From an uncultured Methanosarcinales archaeon (GTDB taxonomy: Archaea > Halobacteriota > Methanosarcinia > Methanotrichales > Methanotrichaceae), in the NCBI GenBank assembly GCA_903871465.1, contig CAIQHB010000039.1, forward strand, positions 169,725 to 233,724: a DNA stretch of 64,000 nucleotides, in the 5' to 3' direction. This document shows, in pieces, positions 53,831 to 64,000 of the stretch. Made by a program: the position numbers and the translations under genes. The notes under the pieces are model-generated. The model ran no database searches, was not told where the DNA came from, and was given only the letters and a program-made list of their open reading frames with translations. The first letter of the stretch is position 1. Every line of letters starts with the position of its first letter.

Positions 53831-54973
53831 ATGATATCCAAGAGAGCTGAAAGCATAACGCCCTTCATCGTCATGGAGGTCCTGGAGAGGGCGCGAGAGA
53901 TGGAAGCCCAGGGAATCGATATCATCCATCTGGAGGTGGGCGAGCCTGACTTCGATATCCCTCACGCGGTAAAAGCGGCGACAAGGTCGGCTCTTGACGA
54001 GGGGCTCACTCACTATACACACAGCCTGGGCGACCCGGGGCTGCGAGAGGCGATCGCTCAAAATTACCTAGACCGTTACGGCGTTTCCGTGAAACCTGAT
54101 CAGGTGGTCGTGACCTCCGGAACCTCGCCTGCCATGATGCTCGTCTTTGCGGCTCTGCTGGAAGGCGGACAGGAGGTCATCATCTCCGACCCGGGCTATG
54201 CCTGCTACCCAAATTTCATAAGCTTCCTGGGAGGCGTTCCCGTCAGGGTCCCAGTCTATGAAAAGGATGGCTTTGAGTTCGCACCCGTTGCCATCCAGGC
54301 TCGAATCAGCGAGAAGACAAAGGCTATTCTCATCAACTCGCCCTCTAATCCTACAGGTAACCTCCTCTCGGAGGGCACCATGAGGGCCATTGCCCAATTC
54401 CCGCCTTATATAGTCTCCGATGAGATCTATCACGGCCTGGTCTACGAAGGTCGGGAGCATTCCATACTGGAGTATACCGACCATGCCTTTGTCCTGAACG
54501 GTTTTTCCAAGCTCTATGCCATGACGGGACTCCGGCTAGGCTATCTCATCGCCCCTGAGAGGTTTATCCGTCCCATTCAGAAGATGCAGCAGAACTTCTT
54601 CATCTGCGCCAGCTCTCTCGCCCAGAGGGCCGGCATCGCCGCTTTGCAGGATACATTCCAGGACGTCGCCGAGATGAAGAGAATCTACAATCAGCGACGC
54701 CTGTTCATGATCAGGCGCTTAAAGGAGATTGGATTTGGAATCACAATCGAGCCGACAGGTGCCTTTTATGTCTTTGCCAATGCCCGACACATATCCGGGG
54801 ATTCCTACAAACTGGCTTTTGACATTCTGGAGAAAGCGCATGTGGGCGTGACTCCTGGGATCGATTTCGGAAAAAATGGTGAGGGCTATCTGCGGTTTTC
54901 TTACGCCAATTCCATGGAAAATATTGCTGAGGGGCTGGACAGGATTGAGCAGTACTTGAAAAATATGAAATGA
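53831..54973 (+). CDS. class I/II PLP-dependent aminotransferase (aspartate aminotransferase-like)
   Basis: A 380-residue fold-type I aminotransferase. Key motifs are IIHLEVGEPDFDIP, VTSGTSPAMMLVF, the NSPSNPTGN loop and YIVSDEIYHGL with the cofactor Asp. GFSKLYAMTGLRLGYLI contains the pyridoxal Lys, and YLRFSYANSMENI holds the substrate carboxylate Arg. The expected substrates are aspartate/2-oxoglutarate or aromatic amino acids. The start is preceded by AAGGTAAGG. The upstream 14-bp array suggests dedicated regulation. Confidence 0.9.
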   Translation: MISKRAESITPFIVMEVLERAREMEAQGIDIIHLEVGEPDFDIPHAVKAATRSALDEGLTHYTHSLGDPGLREAIAQNYLDRYGVSVKPDQVVVTSGTSPAMMLVFAALLEGGQEVIISDPGYACYPNFISFLGGVPVRVPVYEKDGFEFAPVAIQARISEKTKAILINSPSNPTGNLLSEGTMRAIAQFPPYIVSDEIYHGLVYEGREHSILEYTDHAFVLNGFSKLYAMTGLRLGYLIAPERFIRPIQKMQQNFFICASSLAQRAGIAALQDTFQDVAEMKRIYNQRRLFMIRRLKEIGFGITIEPTGAFYVFANARHISGDSYKLAFDILEKAHVGVTPGIDFGKNGEGYLRFSYANSMENIAEGLDRIEQYLKNMK

Positions 54974-54995
54974 TTGACTTTTTATAATTGACATT

Positions 54996-57900
54996 TTACA
55001 TGAAGTCAGCCAAACCTGTCTGTTTAGCCTTATCGTTCTTGAAGAGGGAGTTGATCTCCATCTTCAAAAGCTGTAGCCTCTGCTTGGTGTAGCTGCTCAC
55101 GCCATACTCCTCCGCTACTTTTATGGAGACCTCCAGATATTTCCGGACGCTTCCCTCGTGCACTGTAAGAATCATCCTGCCCCCGCACTTGGGGCATGTC
55201 TCTTTTAACGGAGGGCGTCGGTATTTGGCACCGCACTTCACGCACCTTACCTTCTGCTTGGAGAAGGCATGCAGATTGCCGATCAGATCGGGCAGGAAGT
55301 GAGAGTTGATGACCCTCTCTGCCACGTCCTGCTCATCAACGGCCCGAATTATGCGCGCCAGCTCCAGTTGAGCATCCATCTTATCGACCATGGTTTCCAG
55401 CGTCTTGTAAGCACTGTTTTTCGGGCCGGCTGCGATATCCGTTGTGTCGTGGCTGAAGTTGAATCCCTCATACTGGGCATCAGTGCCCAGTCGCTTGGAG
55501 ACCAGATCGAACCTCCCTTCCAGGTCCTTGGGGTTTGTGCCTAGAAGCGTGGCCTCATAAAACTCCAGAGGGTAGACGTGGGTCAGGTCCAGGTTGTGAG
55601 CCTCTTTGTCCACCTCGGCAGGGTTAAGGATCGTGGTCATGACCAGGCAGGCATCCATCTTTCCGCCTCGCTTTGCCGGTAGGTAGGACATGGAAAAGTT
55701 GAGGAGCGCATCCATGAGCATCATCACGCAGTCCTCATCTCCGTCGCAGTTGCGACGCTTGGCGGCATGAAAGAAGGGATGCCCGAATCCGGCTGAAGCC
55801 GGGCTATAGCCGATGAGGCGGCAGAGAACGCCTGCCGATGTATGGGGGGCCAGACCAACCATGAGAGCGCCGATCAAGTCGGCGGGCGAATTTGCATTGT
55901 AGTAGGGCTCGAGACCGTAAAACTTGACCAAAAGCTCATCCACGAACCTGGCGACCTTGAGAAGGTAGTCTCCGGCATCTCGGGCCAGGATAATGTCCTG
56001 CACCCTTAATTCACAGACCTGATCCGGCATCGTCAGAGGCAGGCCGTGCATGTCTTCCGCATAGCCGAGGGTCTGCAGAATCTCCGGACTGGTGCCGATC
56101 TCGTCGGAACGGAAATGGGTCAGCGGCAGATCGGTCAGGTCGTACCTGACGGTGCCGTCTTTGAATATGTTTACTCCATGCTTGGCCCGCAGTATGCCTT
56201 TCTCCAGAGGCTCCGGTGTCTTATCCCGGGAGGAAAGGCCCAGGACGCCCTTCAATGTCTCAGGCTCGCGCTCTCCCAGACGCTCCAGCGCCTGATGATA
56301 GAGCTTTTTTACATCGATCTGCATCTTGGCGGCAGCAGTCGTCTCAGCTCCGCATTTGGGGCATTTATCACTGGCCGGGATATTGCATTTTGGGCAGACC
56401 CTCTTCTTTTCCGTGAAGCCGCCGCATTCGCATAGGAAGGCGAAGCCCACTTTTTTGCAATCTTTGCAGATGCGCCGCTCAATCTCCACGTTGATAATGC
56501 CGGTCGAGTTGTTTGTGGAGTGCTTGGCAGCTTCCTGAATCGACCTCGACTTGCCACCCTCTTCTCCTGCCGGGAAGAGAACGTGCGGTGGTGGTCGCAT
56601 CAGCCTTTTATCGGACTTCTCAGGCCTGCCCATCCGGGCACCGATGCGCGTGGGCGCCCGGGCGCGAACAACGAGGCCCGATAGCCTGTTGACGGCTGCC
56701 AGTGCCGAATCTTCTTTCTCGTCTGGCTCATCTCCAGCCAACTCGCCGGGAGTTTTCTTTAAGGAGCCGTTTTCCAAAGTTATTCCCAGGCAGAGCAGGA
56801 AAGGCAGAGGATCTTCGACTATCATCTTTTCGCTCCGAACCTTATGGAGCACCAGCAGCGTCTCCAGAGAATCCTTGACCTCCAGTGGAAGGATGAGCTT
56901 TCCTGATTCCAGAAGGCCTTCTCTTGATACGACCTCTCTGAGTTGTTCATACTCCGCATGCTTTAGATCATGCCAGAGATGGGTATGGGACGGGTGAAGG
57001 GGGACGCCATATTTTCTGGAGAGTTCTATGGCTTCGAGCCCCCCGATCTGCTCCTGGCCAGCCGGATCGCCTCCCGCTTTCTTGAGTTCCTCCGCCCACC
57101 ACTCGAAGACATATGAGGCCGGGGCCAATGGCCGGTTGTTCTCCAGGAACTCGCCATAGCTGATCAGTATCTCGCCCAGGTCGAGAATCTTGGCGACATG
57201 AGCCTTCAGAGCCAGCTGGATGGTCTTGGGATCTTTGCAGCTCACAGGCATCCATTCCAGGATGTCCTGATCAGAATCGAAACGGACCACATCCCCGTTA
57301 ACCAGTCGCACTGTCGGCCCCTCGATGGAGCTGACCGGAGCCACTGCAGCCGCCTTGCCTGGCTGCTCTACCTTGATCTGGGTGCCGGCAGCCATGAACT
57401 CGCCCAGGATCAGCATGCTGGCGGGGCTGATTCCCGCGGCAGCCAGGCCTGTATTTCTGGCCCGCCCATACCGCAGCCGAAAGCCTCCCGGACGGGAGGG
57501 ATGAGAGAACACAGGCCGTCCTGCAATGAGGTCGCGCAGGAACTTGGGAGTTAAGTCGCCACCTTCTTTCTTACCGCTGGCCAGGGAGTCGAGCCACTCC
57601 CAGCCGGTAATGCCGAGTTTTGTGACATGCTTCTTGAGCTTGGGCCGCTTCAGGGCGATGCCTTCTGCCGCAACCAGGGCGATGCCGCCCCGCACGCGGT
57701 TGGTCTCGATCCTGGCAAGGTCACGGTATCCTGATACTTCTTCTTCTTCGGTGGGCTCTCCTTCGATGCAGATAGGGCAATTGCGCACGATAATTCGAAT
57801 CTCGTCGTCAGAAGGCGAATATTGCAGTCCGGCCACGCGCTTGTAAAGGCCGATCTCTTCCACATAGCGCTCCACCTCTTCCGGCCTCGGCTTCCAGGGT

Positions 57901-58400
57901 GATATGCCGACGCTTCTTCGCACATAGTCGGCCACGAGAACGGACAGAGCCTGAGCGGTCCCACCGGCCGATCTTATGGGACCGGCATAGTAGACCTTGA
58001 GGTACTCGGTTCCGTCGTCGTTCTTTCCCAGGTCCACGCGTGCGATTCCTTCGATCGGCGCCGCGACGACGCCCTCCGTGAGCAGGGCGACCGATGTACG
58101 GATGGCGTTTTCCACGGATTCGATCTTGGATGTTCCTTTTCCCAGGCGGCCTTCGGCAAAATCGATGCCTATGGCAAGAGCTGCTTCTTCCCGGCTCAGG
58201 CCCTGCTTCTCCAGCTCCCGGATCCTTACGGCAATTCCAGGGATGCCGATCAGCTTCTCTACTCTTTCTGCCAGGTCGACTGCAAGCGGTATCTCGACTA
58301 TAGTTGTGGGGTCCAGCCCCCGGCTGCGCGCGGCCTGGGCTATGGTCATGGCGTTCGTCAGGCCCTTCTGCAAAAATTCGAAGTATTCGGAATTCTTCAC
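54996..58400 (-). CDS. polC: DNA polymerase II (family D) large subunit DP2
   Basis: A 1,134-residue catalytic subunit of the archaeal replicative polymerase PolD. The invariant acidic motif is [20 protein letters not shown] (two catalytic Asp). The N-terminus has [20 protein letters not shown]. Zinc-binding regions are [36 protein letters not shown] and [12 protein letters not shown]...CPKCGG. No intein is present, although many archaeal DP2 genes carry one. The start overlaps the stop of the PPC-domain gene by four bases (ATGA). The small subunit DP1 is not in the window. Confidence 0.95.
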   Translation of the reverse strand: MKNSEYFEFLQKGLTNAMTIAQAARSRGLDPTTIVEIPLAVDLAERVEKLIGIPGIAVRIRELEKQGLSREEAALAIGIDFAEGRLGKGTSKIESVENAIRTSVALLTEGVVAAPIEGIARVDLGKNDDGTEYLKVYYAGPIRSAGGTAQALSVLVADYVRRSVGISPWKPRPEEVERYVEEIGLYKRVAGLQYSPSDDEIRIIVRNCPICIEGEPTEEEEVSGYRDLARIETNRVRGGIALVAAEGIALKRPKLKKHVTKLGITGWEWLDSLASGKKEGGDLTPKFLRDLIAGRPVFSHPSRPGGFRLRYGRARNTGLAAAGISPASMLILGEFMAAGTQIKVEQPGKAAAVAPVSSIEGPTVRLVNGDVVRFDSDQDILEWMPVSCKDPKTIQLALKAHVAKILDLGEILISYGEFLENNRPLAPASYVFEWWAEELKKAGGDPAGQEQIGGLEAIELSRKYGVPLHPSHTHLWHDLKHAEYEQLREVVSREGLLESGKLILPLEVKDSLETLLVLHKVRSEKMIVEDPLPFLLCLGITLENGSLKKTPGELAGDEPDEKEDSALAAVNRLSGLVVRARAPTRIGARMGRPEKSDKRLMRPPPHVLFPAGEEGGKSRSIQEAAKHSTNNSTGIINVEIERRICKDCKKVGFAFLCECGGFTEKKRVCPKCNIPASDKCPKCGAETTAAAKMQIDVKKLYHQALERLGEREPETLKGVLGLSSRDKTPEPLEKGILRAKHGVNIFKDGTVRYDLTDLPLTHFRSDEIGTSPEILQTLGYAEDMHGLPLTMPDQVCELRVQDIILARDAGDYLLKVARFVDELLVKFYGLEPYYNANSPADLIGALMVGLAPHTSAGVLCRLIGYSPASAGFGHPFFHAAKRRNCDGDEDCVMMLMDALLNFSMSYLPAKRGGKMDACLVMTTILNPAEVDKEAHNLDLTHVYPLEFYEATLLGTNPKDLEGRFDLVSKRLGTDAQYEGFNFSHDTTDIAAGPKNSAYKTLETMVDKMDAQLELARIIRAVDEQDVAERVINSHFLPDLIGNLHAFSKQKVRCVKCGAKYRRPPLKETCPKCGGRMILTVHEGSVRKYLEVSIKVAEEYGVSSYTKQRLQLLKMEINSLFKNDKAKQTGLADFM

Positions 58401-58825
58401 TCTTCACCCCATAGATTCAGGCCGGTGATCGAATCGGGCACTCTTTCCAGATTCAGGCCCAAAAGCTCTTGCATAAAGAGTTCTGCGGCAAAGACTATGC
58501 CGGAGTTCAGGTGGCCTCCATAAAGCCTACCAGCTCTGTCCGACAAAGCGGCATGAGCGTGCACAAAAGGCTCTCCGTTCCGCAGGGATATATTTCCCAA
58601 ACAGGATACAAGCTCCACTGGCTCCTCTATCTGAATTTTGCCGTATTTTTGAGAAACCTGATCATAGTAGCCTAGCTCAGCCCTGCTCAGGGCACCAATA
58701 ACGCTCAAGAAGCCGGTCTTAATTCCCTTCTCCACTGCCAGGTCAGTGATCTGACCGATGATGTCTGTGCCGTGGTCGAGCCTGGCCACCAGACAGCGAC
58801 CTTGCCTGCAATCTCTGATCAGCAA
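58397..58825 (-). CDS. PPC (DUF296) domain protein
   Basis: A 142-residue single-domain protein of the plants-and-prokaryotes-conserved (PPC/DUF296) fold. It has [13 protein letters not shown], then the histidine-rich [20 protein letters not shown] and [13 protein letters not shown]. Trimeric homologues bind zinc through such His residues; some plant versions carry AT-hooks for DNA binding, which this one lacks. It is translationally coupled to the DNA polymerase D gene, a suggestive but unexplained pairing. Confidence 0.88.
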   Translation of the reverse strand: MLIRDCRQGRCLVARLDHGTDIIGQITDLAVEKGIKTGFLSVIGALSRAELGYYDQVSQKYGKIQIEEPVELVSCLGNISLRNGEPFVHAHAALSDRAGRLYGGHLNSGIVFAAELFMQELLGLNLERVPDSITGLNLWGEE

Positions 58826-59286
58826 TCTCTCAAAACCTCATCTCTGCCGAACGCCATGTAGATTCATAAATGTTCTTCTGCTCCTTGCTCTCCGGATGCC
58901 TCCCATCTCAAAGGCTTCGCCTCGTTTTGGTGATTATCACGAACAGTAGCTGCTTTTTGAATCGGGTGTAGGAGGTCACTTCGAACTAACTTAATAATAT
59001 ATTTTATCTTTTTACCCCTCGGGTTCGAGTGCGTTGGTGCTTCTACATATATTGTTTAGAGAAGTGTTTGCTAAATGTATCTGCTACAATTATTTATTCT
59101 GTTATCAACTTTCGATAGCAACCGATACATTCTAAAATTTGTTACGACATTCTTCCACTGGAACTTATCTATTGAAAGAACGCCTAACCCAATAGCGTCT
59201 CACTTTCTCCTCAGAGCGGTCGGTTAAGAACTTTGCGGCGGCGTTTTAGCGACATCTATTTTTGATCAAAGCCTCATCATTCTCCG
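58826..59286. other. intergenic region between divergent genes
   Basis: About 460 bases, mostly AT-rich (58980-59170). It probably holds the promoters of the PPC-polC unit and of the mmp2-mtxX unit. No gene, repeat or strong hairpin is seen. Confidence 0.5.
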
Positions 59287-60249
59287 ATGAATCTGGAGTC
59301 TCTGGCAGCTGAGCTGCGCGGATTTGTGGGGATCACTCGCAAGAAGCAGATTGGAAACCTCATGCAATTCTTTCCCATAGAATCCGAGCGCATCATTGCA
59401 TCTTTCGGGGAGGATGCCGCAGTGATAGATGACGGTGAAGAGGTCATGCTCCTGGCCGCTGACGGCATCTGGTCCAAACTTATGGAAGTCGATCCGGAGT
59501 GGGCGGGCTACTGTTCAGTTCTGGTGAATGTACACGATATCGCTGCCATGGGCGGCTGGCCGGTGGCCATGGTAGATGTCCTCTCTGTGGGCAACTCAGA
59601 GATTGCAAATAAGGTTTTGCTGGGCATGAAGAAGGGAATTGAGAAGTTCAATGTGCCCATTGTCGGCGGACACCTTCATCCGGACACTCCCTACAGCGCT
59701 CTGGACGTTGCCATTCTCGGCAAGGCGAAAAAGAATGCGGTAATCTTGAGCAGCACGGCCAAAGAGGGTGAGGCGATAATCGCTGCGGTCGATATGGATG
59801 GCAAGGCTCACCCCAAGTTCACCATAAACTTCGATTCCACCAGCTTCAAAGACAGCAAAACGCTTCTCCTGCAATTGGGTGCGATGCGGGAGTTAGGTGA
59901 GTGTGGTCTTGTGAGGGCAGGCAAGGACATCAGCAATCCTGGACTGCTGGGGACGCTCGGAATGCTGCTGGAGACAAGCAATGTGGGGGCTGTGGTGGAT
60001 GTAGAGTCCATCCCGGTACCTGTGGGCCTGGACCTCTCAAGCTGGCTGAAGATGTATCCGGGGATGGGTTTTGTGGTAACCGCAAAATCTGAGGATGCCG
60101 AAAGGGTTTTGGAGGTGTTCTTGAGACGCGGGCTCACGGCGAAAGTCATCGGCCAGGTGACCGCAGATCGGCGGCTCATCATCCGCAAGGGATTGGAAGA
60201 GGCAGTGCTATTTGACCTGACCCGAGAGTGCGTAACTGGAATTCACTAA
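59287..60249 (+). CDS. methanogenesis marker 2 protein (AIR-synthase-related)
   Basis: A 320-residue protein of the PurM/SelD/HypE/ThiL fold. GEDAAVIDDGEEVMLLAADG is the N-terminal metal/nucleotide Asp region. YCSVLVNVHDIAAMGGWPVA is the central dimer strand, with VPIVGGHLHPDTPYSALDVA next. PKFTINFDSTSFKD and DISNPGLLGTLGMLLE complete the match to methanogenesis marker 2. The family is found in methanogens and is thought to use ATP; the exact role is unknown. It is 45 bp upstream of mtxX, with which it likely forms an operon. Confidence 0.88.
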   Translation: MNLESLAAELRGFVGITRKKQIGNLMQFFPIESERIIASFGEDAAVIDDGEEVMLLAADGIWSKLMEVDPEWAGYCSVLVNVHDIAAMGGWPVAMVDVLSVGNSEIANKVLLGMKKGIEKFNVPIVGGHLHPDTPYSALDVAILGKAKKNAVILSSTAKEGEAIIAAVDMDGKAHPKFTINFDSTSFKDSKTLLLQLGAMRELGECGLVRAGKDISNPGLLGTLGMLLETSNVGAVVDVESIPVPVGLDLSSWLKMYPGMGFVVTAKSEDAERVLEVFLRRGLTAKVIGQVTADRRLIIRKGLEEAVLFDLTRECVTGIH

Positions 60250-60294
60250 AGATCATTATGCAATTTAAAACACTGATAAACAGGTAACTTTGGG

Positions 60295-61113
60295 ATGGAC
60301 TCCAACTTTATAAAATCTCTGCAAGATTTGGCTATGTCTAAGAGAGCGCGCATCGGCATCGGTATATGGAATGCTGATGCAGATCTGATAGTCTCCTTGC
60401 AGTCGGCAGGAAAGTATGCAGATCTTCTTCTGGTGGGCGAGCCCTGCTGCGACTGCGCGTTTGATTACGTTCCTTCGAACGAGCCCTGGAAGGAGCTGGT
60501 GAGGCTCTTGGCCGCAGGCGAGATCGATGGCGCGGTGCGTGGGAACCTGCCTGCAGGGAGGACCATGCGAGTCCTGGCAGAGCAGTTCGAGATCAGGGTT
60601 AAGCGGCTGGCCCTGCTGGAGCTATCAGGCTGGGCATTCTTGCTGGGGCCGGTGGGCATTGACGAGGGAGAGACGGCACTGGATCGGTTGGGCCTGGTGC
60701 TGGAAGGGTCGAGGCTCTTGCAGCACATGGGCGTCGCTCCAAAGGCGGCTGTACTCTCGGGCGGCAGGCTGGAGGACCGGGGCAGGTGCGAGCGCGTAGA
60801 CCGCAGCCTTCGGGAAGGAGAGCTTATCACAGCCAGGGCGCGGGAGGCAGGGTTGGATGCAAGCCACAAAGGGATACTGATTGAGGGCTGCCGGGGAGAC
60901 GATATCGTCATAGCTCCGGATGGTGTCAGCGGAAACCTGATCTTCCGAACGCTGTTGTTTTTATGCGGAGCCAGCTCCTTTGGTGCGCCGGTGCTGATGG
61001 ACAAGATCTTTGTGGACTCCAGCAGGGCAAGGGGTGGCTTTGACGGGCCGGTGATGCTGGCTAGCGCCATGGCTGGGATGAAGGATAATTGCCTGGTATT
61101 GAAAAAAGGTTAA
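60295..61113 (+). CDS. MtxX family methanogenesis marker protein (Mmp4)
   Basis: A 272-residue protein with ARIGIGIWNADADLIVSLQS at the N-terminus, GEIDGAVRGNLPAGRTMRVL, LLGPVGIDEGE, and FLCGASSFGAPVLMDKIFVD at the C-terminus. It matches the methanogen-specific MtxX family, which is distantly related to phosphate acetyltransferase-like folds. Despite the methyltransferase-related name, no reaction is proven. Association with marker 2 is consistent with a shared role in methanogenesis. Confidence 0.85.
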   Translation: MDSNFIKSLQDLAMSKRARIGIGIWNADADLIVSLQSAGKYADLLLVGEPCCDCAFDYVPSNEPWKELVRLLAAGEIDGAVRGNLPAGRTMRVLAEQFEIRVKRLALLELSGWAFLLGPVGIDEGETALDRLGLVLEGSRLLQHMGVAPKAAVLSGGRLEDRGRCERVDRSLREGELITARAREAGLDASHKGILIEGCRGDDIVIAPDGVSGNLIFRTLLFLCGASSFGAPVLMDKIFVDSSRARGGFDGPVMLASAMAGMKDNCLVLKKG

Positions 61114-61156
61114 TTGCGGTAGGCCTATGGTCGTCCAGAAGGATGATCTGGGTGGC

Positions 61157-61588
61157 TCAAACCCCACCCAGGAAGTCCGAGCCAGTCTTCTTTCCCTGCT
61201 CCGACGCGGCATACTTTGCGATGGCGAAGTCCGGCAGCAGATTGGCATCGTTGGTAGCGTATTGTGCACTTCCATCTACCTTATGGGCGATGCCCTTGCC
61301 TGTTGTATCGTTGGCCGCAAAATAGGGCTTCTGCAAATTGGTCGGCGCGGCGATCTTTGCCACGAGCAATGCGGTGTCGTTTCCGAAGTTCTTAACGACC
61401 CATGCATTCCACTGATCGACCAGCGAATCGTAGGCCGGGATTCCCTGGCCCTGGATGGCCTTTTCGTATGCCTGACCAAGTTGGAAGGAGAGACGAACGC
61501 CGTCGACTGTAGTCTGTTGTTCCGGAGTATAGGCCGCGGCAAGAGAGATGGCCGCAAGGAGGCTTACAAGAATAATAATTGTCTTCAT
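61157..61588 (-). CDS. small exported protein of unknown function
   Basis: A 143-residue protein with a signal peptide (MKTIIILVSLLAAISLAAAY). The mature part is predicted mostly helical, with GVRLSFQLGQAYEKAIQGQG and QWNAWVVKNFGND as the most structured parts. No Cys is present and no known family is recognised. It is convergent with mtxX. The protein is probably secreted or anchored near the S-layer. Confidence 0.72.
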   Translation of the reverse strand: MKTIIILVSLLAAISLAAAYTPEQQTTVDGVRLSFQLGQAYEKAIQGQGIPAYDSLVDQWNAWVVKNFGNDTALLVAKIAAPTNLQKPYFAANDTTGKGIAHKVDGSAQYATNDANLLPDFAIAKYAASEQGKKTGSDFLGGV

Positions 61589-61893
61589 CTGTTAATGGCT
61601 CTTCGTCGGGATTATTAATACCTCTTGGTCTGCTAACGAGATTGGGTCTACTTGATCTGCATTGGCGGAGAAATAATGGTTTCCAGGGCCAGCGTCGTTA
61701 AGCGGCCGGAAATCATTCTCACTCGCCTCAGGCTCGAGTCTCATGGATGTCAGCTGGATACCGTGGGCATATAGCCCATCGGCAAGTAATAGGATGAATT
61801 GTAGGTGGGGACACTGCCCTAATTAGGATATCTATAGGGCAGATATGAATTTGTGTAGACTGGCGTTCTTGTTTTTAGGTCCATATATCTTTC
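61589..61893. other. intergenic region with an 8-bp inverted repeat
   Basis: About 305 bases between two minus-strand genes. CTGCCCTA (61814-61821) and TAGGGCAG (61835-61842) form an 8-bp stem with a 13-base loop, 52-80 bases after the TPR gene stop. It may be a 3'-end structure of that gene. No T run follows. Confidence 0.45.
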
Positions 61894-63642
61894 TCAGCCC
61901 CACCATTCCGCTTCAATTTCAGGATCGATCTCTATGGACTTGTTGTAGGCCAAATTCGCCTCGTCGTGCTTGCCTAGGTCATCAAGAGCCATGCTTTTGA
62001 GGTACCATGCATCCGCATCTTGTGGATTGATCCCGATAGCTTTTTCTATTGCGTAAACCGCTTCATCATACTTCCCATGATAATAGAGAGCTTCGCCTTT
62101 ATAATACCAGGCATCTGCATTTTGGGGATCAATTTGAGTAGAATTATCAAAAGCCTGTATGGATTCATTGGACTTACCAAGGTCATCAAGAACCATGCCT
62201 TTGAGGTACCACGCATCAGAATCTTGAGGATTGATCTCAATAGCCTTGTCGATGGCTCCAAGGGCTTCATCATACCTGGCCTTTTGATGTAGAGCAGCGC
62301 CTTTGAGGTACCATGCGGCTTCATATTGTGGATTTATCTTGATCACCGCATCAAAAGCCTGTATGGCCTCCTCATATTTGCCTTGATCACCGAGAGCAAT
62401 ACCTTGATTGAGCCAACTCTCGGCCTCTGTCGGTTCAACAACTGGGGCAGATGATTTGTCTCCTGATGGTGCAGTTGATCGATCTCCCGATATAGAGAAA
62501 TACTCTGTGAAGGCTTTCTGGCCATCGAGGTAAACATCAACATGCCAATCTCCTGGCATATTAGCTGCATTACCGCCGGCAATGTAGATATAAGACCAGA
62601 CGCTATAAGAACGCCAATAGGCATCGCTCGGAGAGGGAACCTCAAACGAGTCTGTTTTGTATAGATAGCCATTTGGAGAGTACCACATCCATTTGACCGT
62701 GTCATCTCCTGCTTTTCCCAGGCTCAACCATGAGTATGCTTTGCTATCGGTATTTGAGAATGTATAGGCTCTCGTAATCACATTATTGGTAGATTCATCG
62801 ACATTGCTTGCCATTATGTGATCCATAACGAAAGTGTCAGGTGAATGTGTTGGGGCCGGTGATAGACTAGGGCTGGCGGCTGTGGTTATATTCGTCGATG
62901 CAAAATCGCCGTATCCCAACAGACTTGCCTTGGCGTAGGCAGCCTCTGCCTCGCTATTTCTGCCCAACTCCTTTAAAGCATCGCCTTTGCTAGACCAGTA
63001 GAGTCCCTTATCTGGCCTCAATTGGATAGCTTTCTCATAAGCCTCCAAAGCCTTGTCGTATTTGTTCAATTTCCAGAAATTATTGCCGATCAAATTCCAG
63101 GGAGATGCAAAATAAGGATCCACTTTAATAGAATCTCTTAGAACATCAGTGGACTCATCATACCTTCCAGTATCAGACAGGATCCATCCCTTTCTATACA
63201 GAGCCCAGGCATCTTTTGGATTTGCCTTGATTATCTTATCAAGGCTTGCAATAGCCTTAGACTTTGAGGGGTTTTCAAATGCTTTCTCTATCCAATAAAA
63301 TGTTGTGTTCTGTGTAGTCATATTCACCGTATCTGCCAAACCTGGTGAAACGGATTGGAATCCAAAGCCCCGCAAGGCCATATTGAAACCGTTCTGATAG
63401 AGGTCACCGTTGACAATAGGCTCTCCGCTGCCCGTATCAATTCCTCTAAGAGTAACATCCTTAGTTAAAACTACACTCTCATTATAAGTTCCGCTATATA
63501 CATCAATTGTATCATTGATATGGGATGCATAGACAGCAGCCTGGATGCTCAAACTGTCGCAGTCGTTTGGGCATACAGTCTCGTGAGCTTGCGTAAATCC
63601 TGCCATAAGTAGAATAACAAGAATTGATAGAACGAGTTTCAA
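61894..63642 (-). CDS. exported protein with N-terminal beta-helix start and multiple TPRs
   Basis: A 582-residue protein with a signal peptide (MKLVLSILVILLMAGFTQAH). Residues about 25-95 resemble the start of a NosD/pectate-lyase-like beta helix (SIQAAVYASHINDTIDVYSG). A first TPR block follows at about 120-250, with AWALYRKGWILSDTGRYDES. A Ser/Pro linker (about 258-275) leads to a beta-sandwich domain at about 275-390, with DDTVKWMWYSPNGYLYK and WHVDVYLDGQKAFTEYF. A second TPR block with four near-identical 34-residue repeats (AWYLKGMVLDDLGKSNESIQ type) ends the protein. It is probably a surface scaffold. Its TPRs resemble those in the membrane protein at 30697-31629. Confidence 0.82.
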   Translation of the reverse strand: MKLVLSILVILLMAGFTQAHETVCPNDCDSLSIQAAVYASHINDTIDVYSGTYNESVVLTKDVTLRGIDTGSGEPIVNGDLYQNGFNMALRGFGFQSVSPGLADTVNMTTQNTTFYWIEKAFENPSKSKAIASLDKIIKANPKDAWALYRKGWILSDTGRYDESTDVLRDSIKVDPYFASPWNLIGNNFWKLNKYDKALEAYEKAIQLRPDKGLYWSSKGDALKELGRNSEAEAAYAKASLLGYGDFASTNITTAASPSLSPAPTHSPDTFVMDHIMASNVDESTNNVITRAYTFSNTDSKAYSWLSLGKAGDDTVKWMWYSPNGYLYKTDSFEVPSPSDAYWRSYSVWSYIYIAGGNAANMPGDWHVDVYLDGQKAFTEYFSISGDRSTAPSGDKSSAPVVEPTEAESWLNQGIALGDQGKYEEAIQAFDAVIKINPQYEAAWYLKGAALHQKARYDEALGAIDKAIEINPQDSDAWYLKGMVLDDLGKSNESIQAFDNSTQIDPQNADAWYYKGEALYYHGKYDEAVYAIEKAIGINPQDADAWYLKSMALDDLGKHDEANLAYNKSIEIDPEIEAEWWG

Positions 63643-63925
63643 TTGTTACTCCTCCTAGCCTGTAATGTTTGAAATTGTAGTTTCCCAATTATAAAACTTG
63701 GGGTATGAGCTGAGAATAGATTTAAACTCAGTGATCATGGCTTGGCGAGGCATTGTTCTGGCATAATTGTAGATGTGACTTGCCAAAACGGCAATTTCGG
63801 TATCTCTGTCGCATAATCATTAGCATTAAATAGTTCCTTGATGGAGTCATTGCAATTTCAGGTCGTGTACTTACTTAACTGAAAGATTTTATACTACCTC
63901 ATCAAACCATTAAGTTGGGGTAGCG

Positions 63926-64000
63926 ATGCAGTCCAATCTCGATTTATCGAAATTTTGGTGCTGGCAGAAAAACTGTCTCGACTATGGGAAAAAGGGTGCA
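63926..64000 (+). CDS. start of a probable transposon protein (cut by window end)
   Basis: The ATG at 63926 opens 25 codons to the window edge: MQSNLDLSKFWCWQKNCLDY then GKKGA. The CxxxxC spacing followed by DYGKKG resembles the N-terminal zinc-ribbon of some archaeal insertion-sequence transposases. The product cannot be confirmed without downstream sequence. Confidence 0.4.
   Translation, partial: MQSNLDLSKFWCWQKNCLDYGKKGA

Overview
The window comes from the chromosome of a methanogenic archaeon, most likely an acetate-using Methanosarcinales member of the Methanothrix (Methanosaeta) type. Evidence for a methanogen is three coenzyme F430 biosynthesis genes (cfbA, cfbE, cfbD), an McrC homologue, methanogenesis marker 2 and the MtxX marker protein. 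Evidence for an archaeon is Sec61-gamma, RfcS, the DNA polymerase D large subunit, DphB and archaeal-type phosphoglycerate mutase. A GPR1/FUN34/YaaH acetate permease fits an acetoclastic lifestyle. Genus assignment is inference; no 16S rRNA gene is present.

Layout. 1-8.8 kb: a tRNA-Ile, a dphB / ribbon-helix-helix / queD group, then mcrC, apgM, panE-like, GerW-like and secE genes on the plus strand, meeting the minus-strand cfbA-cfbE-cfbD operon. 8.8-16.4 kb is accessory: a GC-rich interspersed repeat, a pentapeptide-repeat membrane protein, two paralogous secreted proteins, a rhodanese pseudogene, a radical SAM enzyme and a frameshifted STAND ATPase. 16.5-28.7 kb: MarC, a YkgJ protein, YwbE, parvulin, a DUF2892 protein, a cyclase-family hydrolase overlapping a large hybrid histidine kinase, rfcS, ileS and a DUF151 nuclease. 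29-40 kb: secreted or membrane HEAT and TPR proteins, a multidomain PAPS-reductase-like protein, an ISL3-type transposase remnant, and a PLP-decarboxylase / M20-peptidase pair with strong ribosome binding sites. 40-49.4 kb: a bacterial-type Tex protein, an aldo/keto reductase, a saccharopine-dehydrogenase-like protein, the acetate permease, a secreted protein and a DUF255 thioredoxin-domain protein.

The most interesting part is 49.75-53.3 kb. There, a RimK-associated N-terminal-domain protein, a separate RimK-like ATP-grasp ligase, a CxxCxxCC (YkgJ) protein and a GCS2-type gamma-glutamyl ligase lie in a row. This looks like an uncharacterised peptide or amide ligation system, perhaps in two transcription units separated by a T9 tract. 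It is followed by a repeat-rich intergenic region (two GC-rich repeat copies in inverted orientation and four 14-bp tandem repeats) in front of a class I aminotransferase. 55-64 kb: polD large subunit co-encoded with a PPC/DUF296 protein, the mmp2-mtxX pair, two secreted proteins (one with many TPRs), and the start of a probable transposon protein cut by the window edge.

All functional names rest on motif and family recognition by eye; no database search was run.
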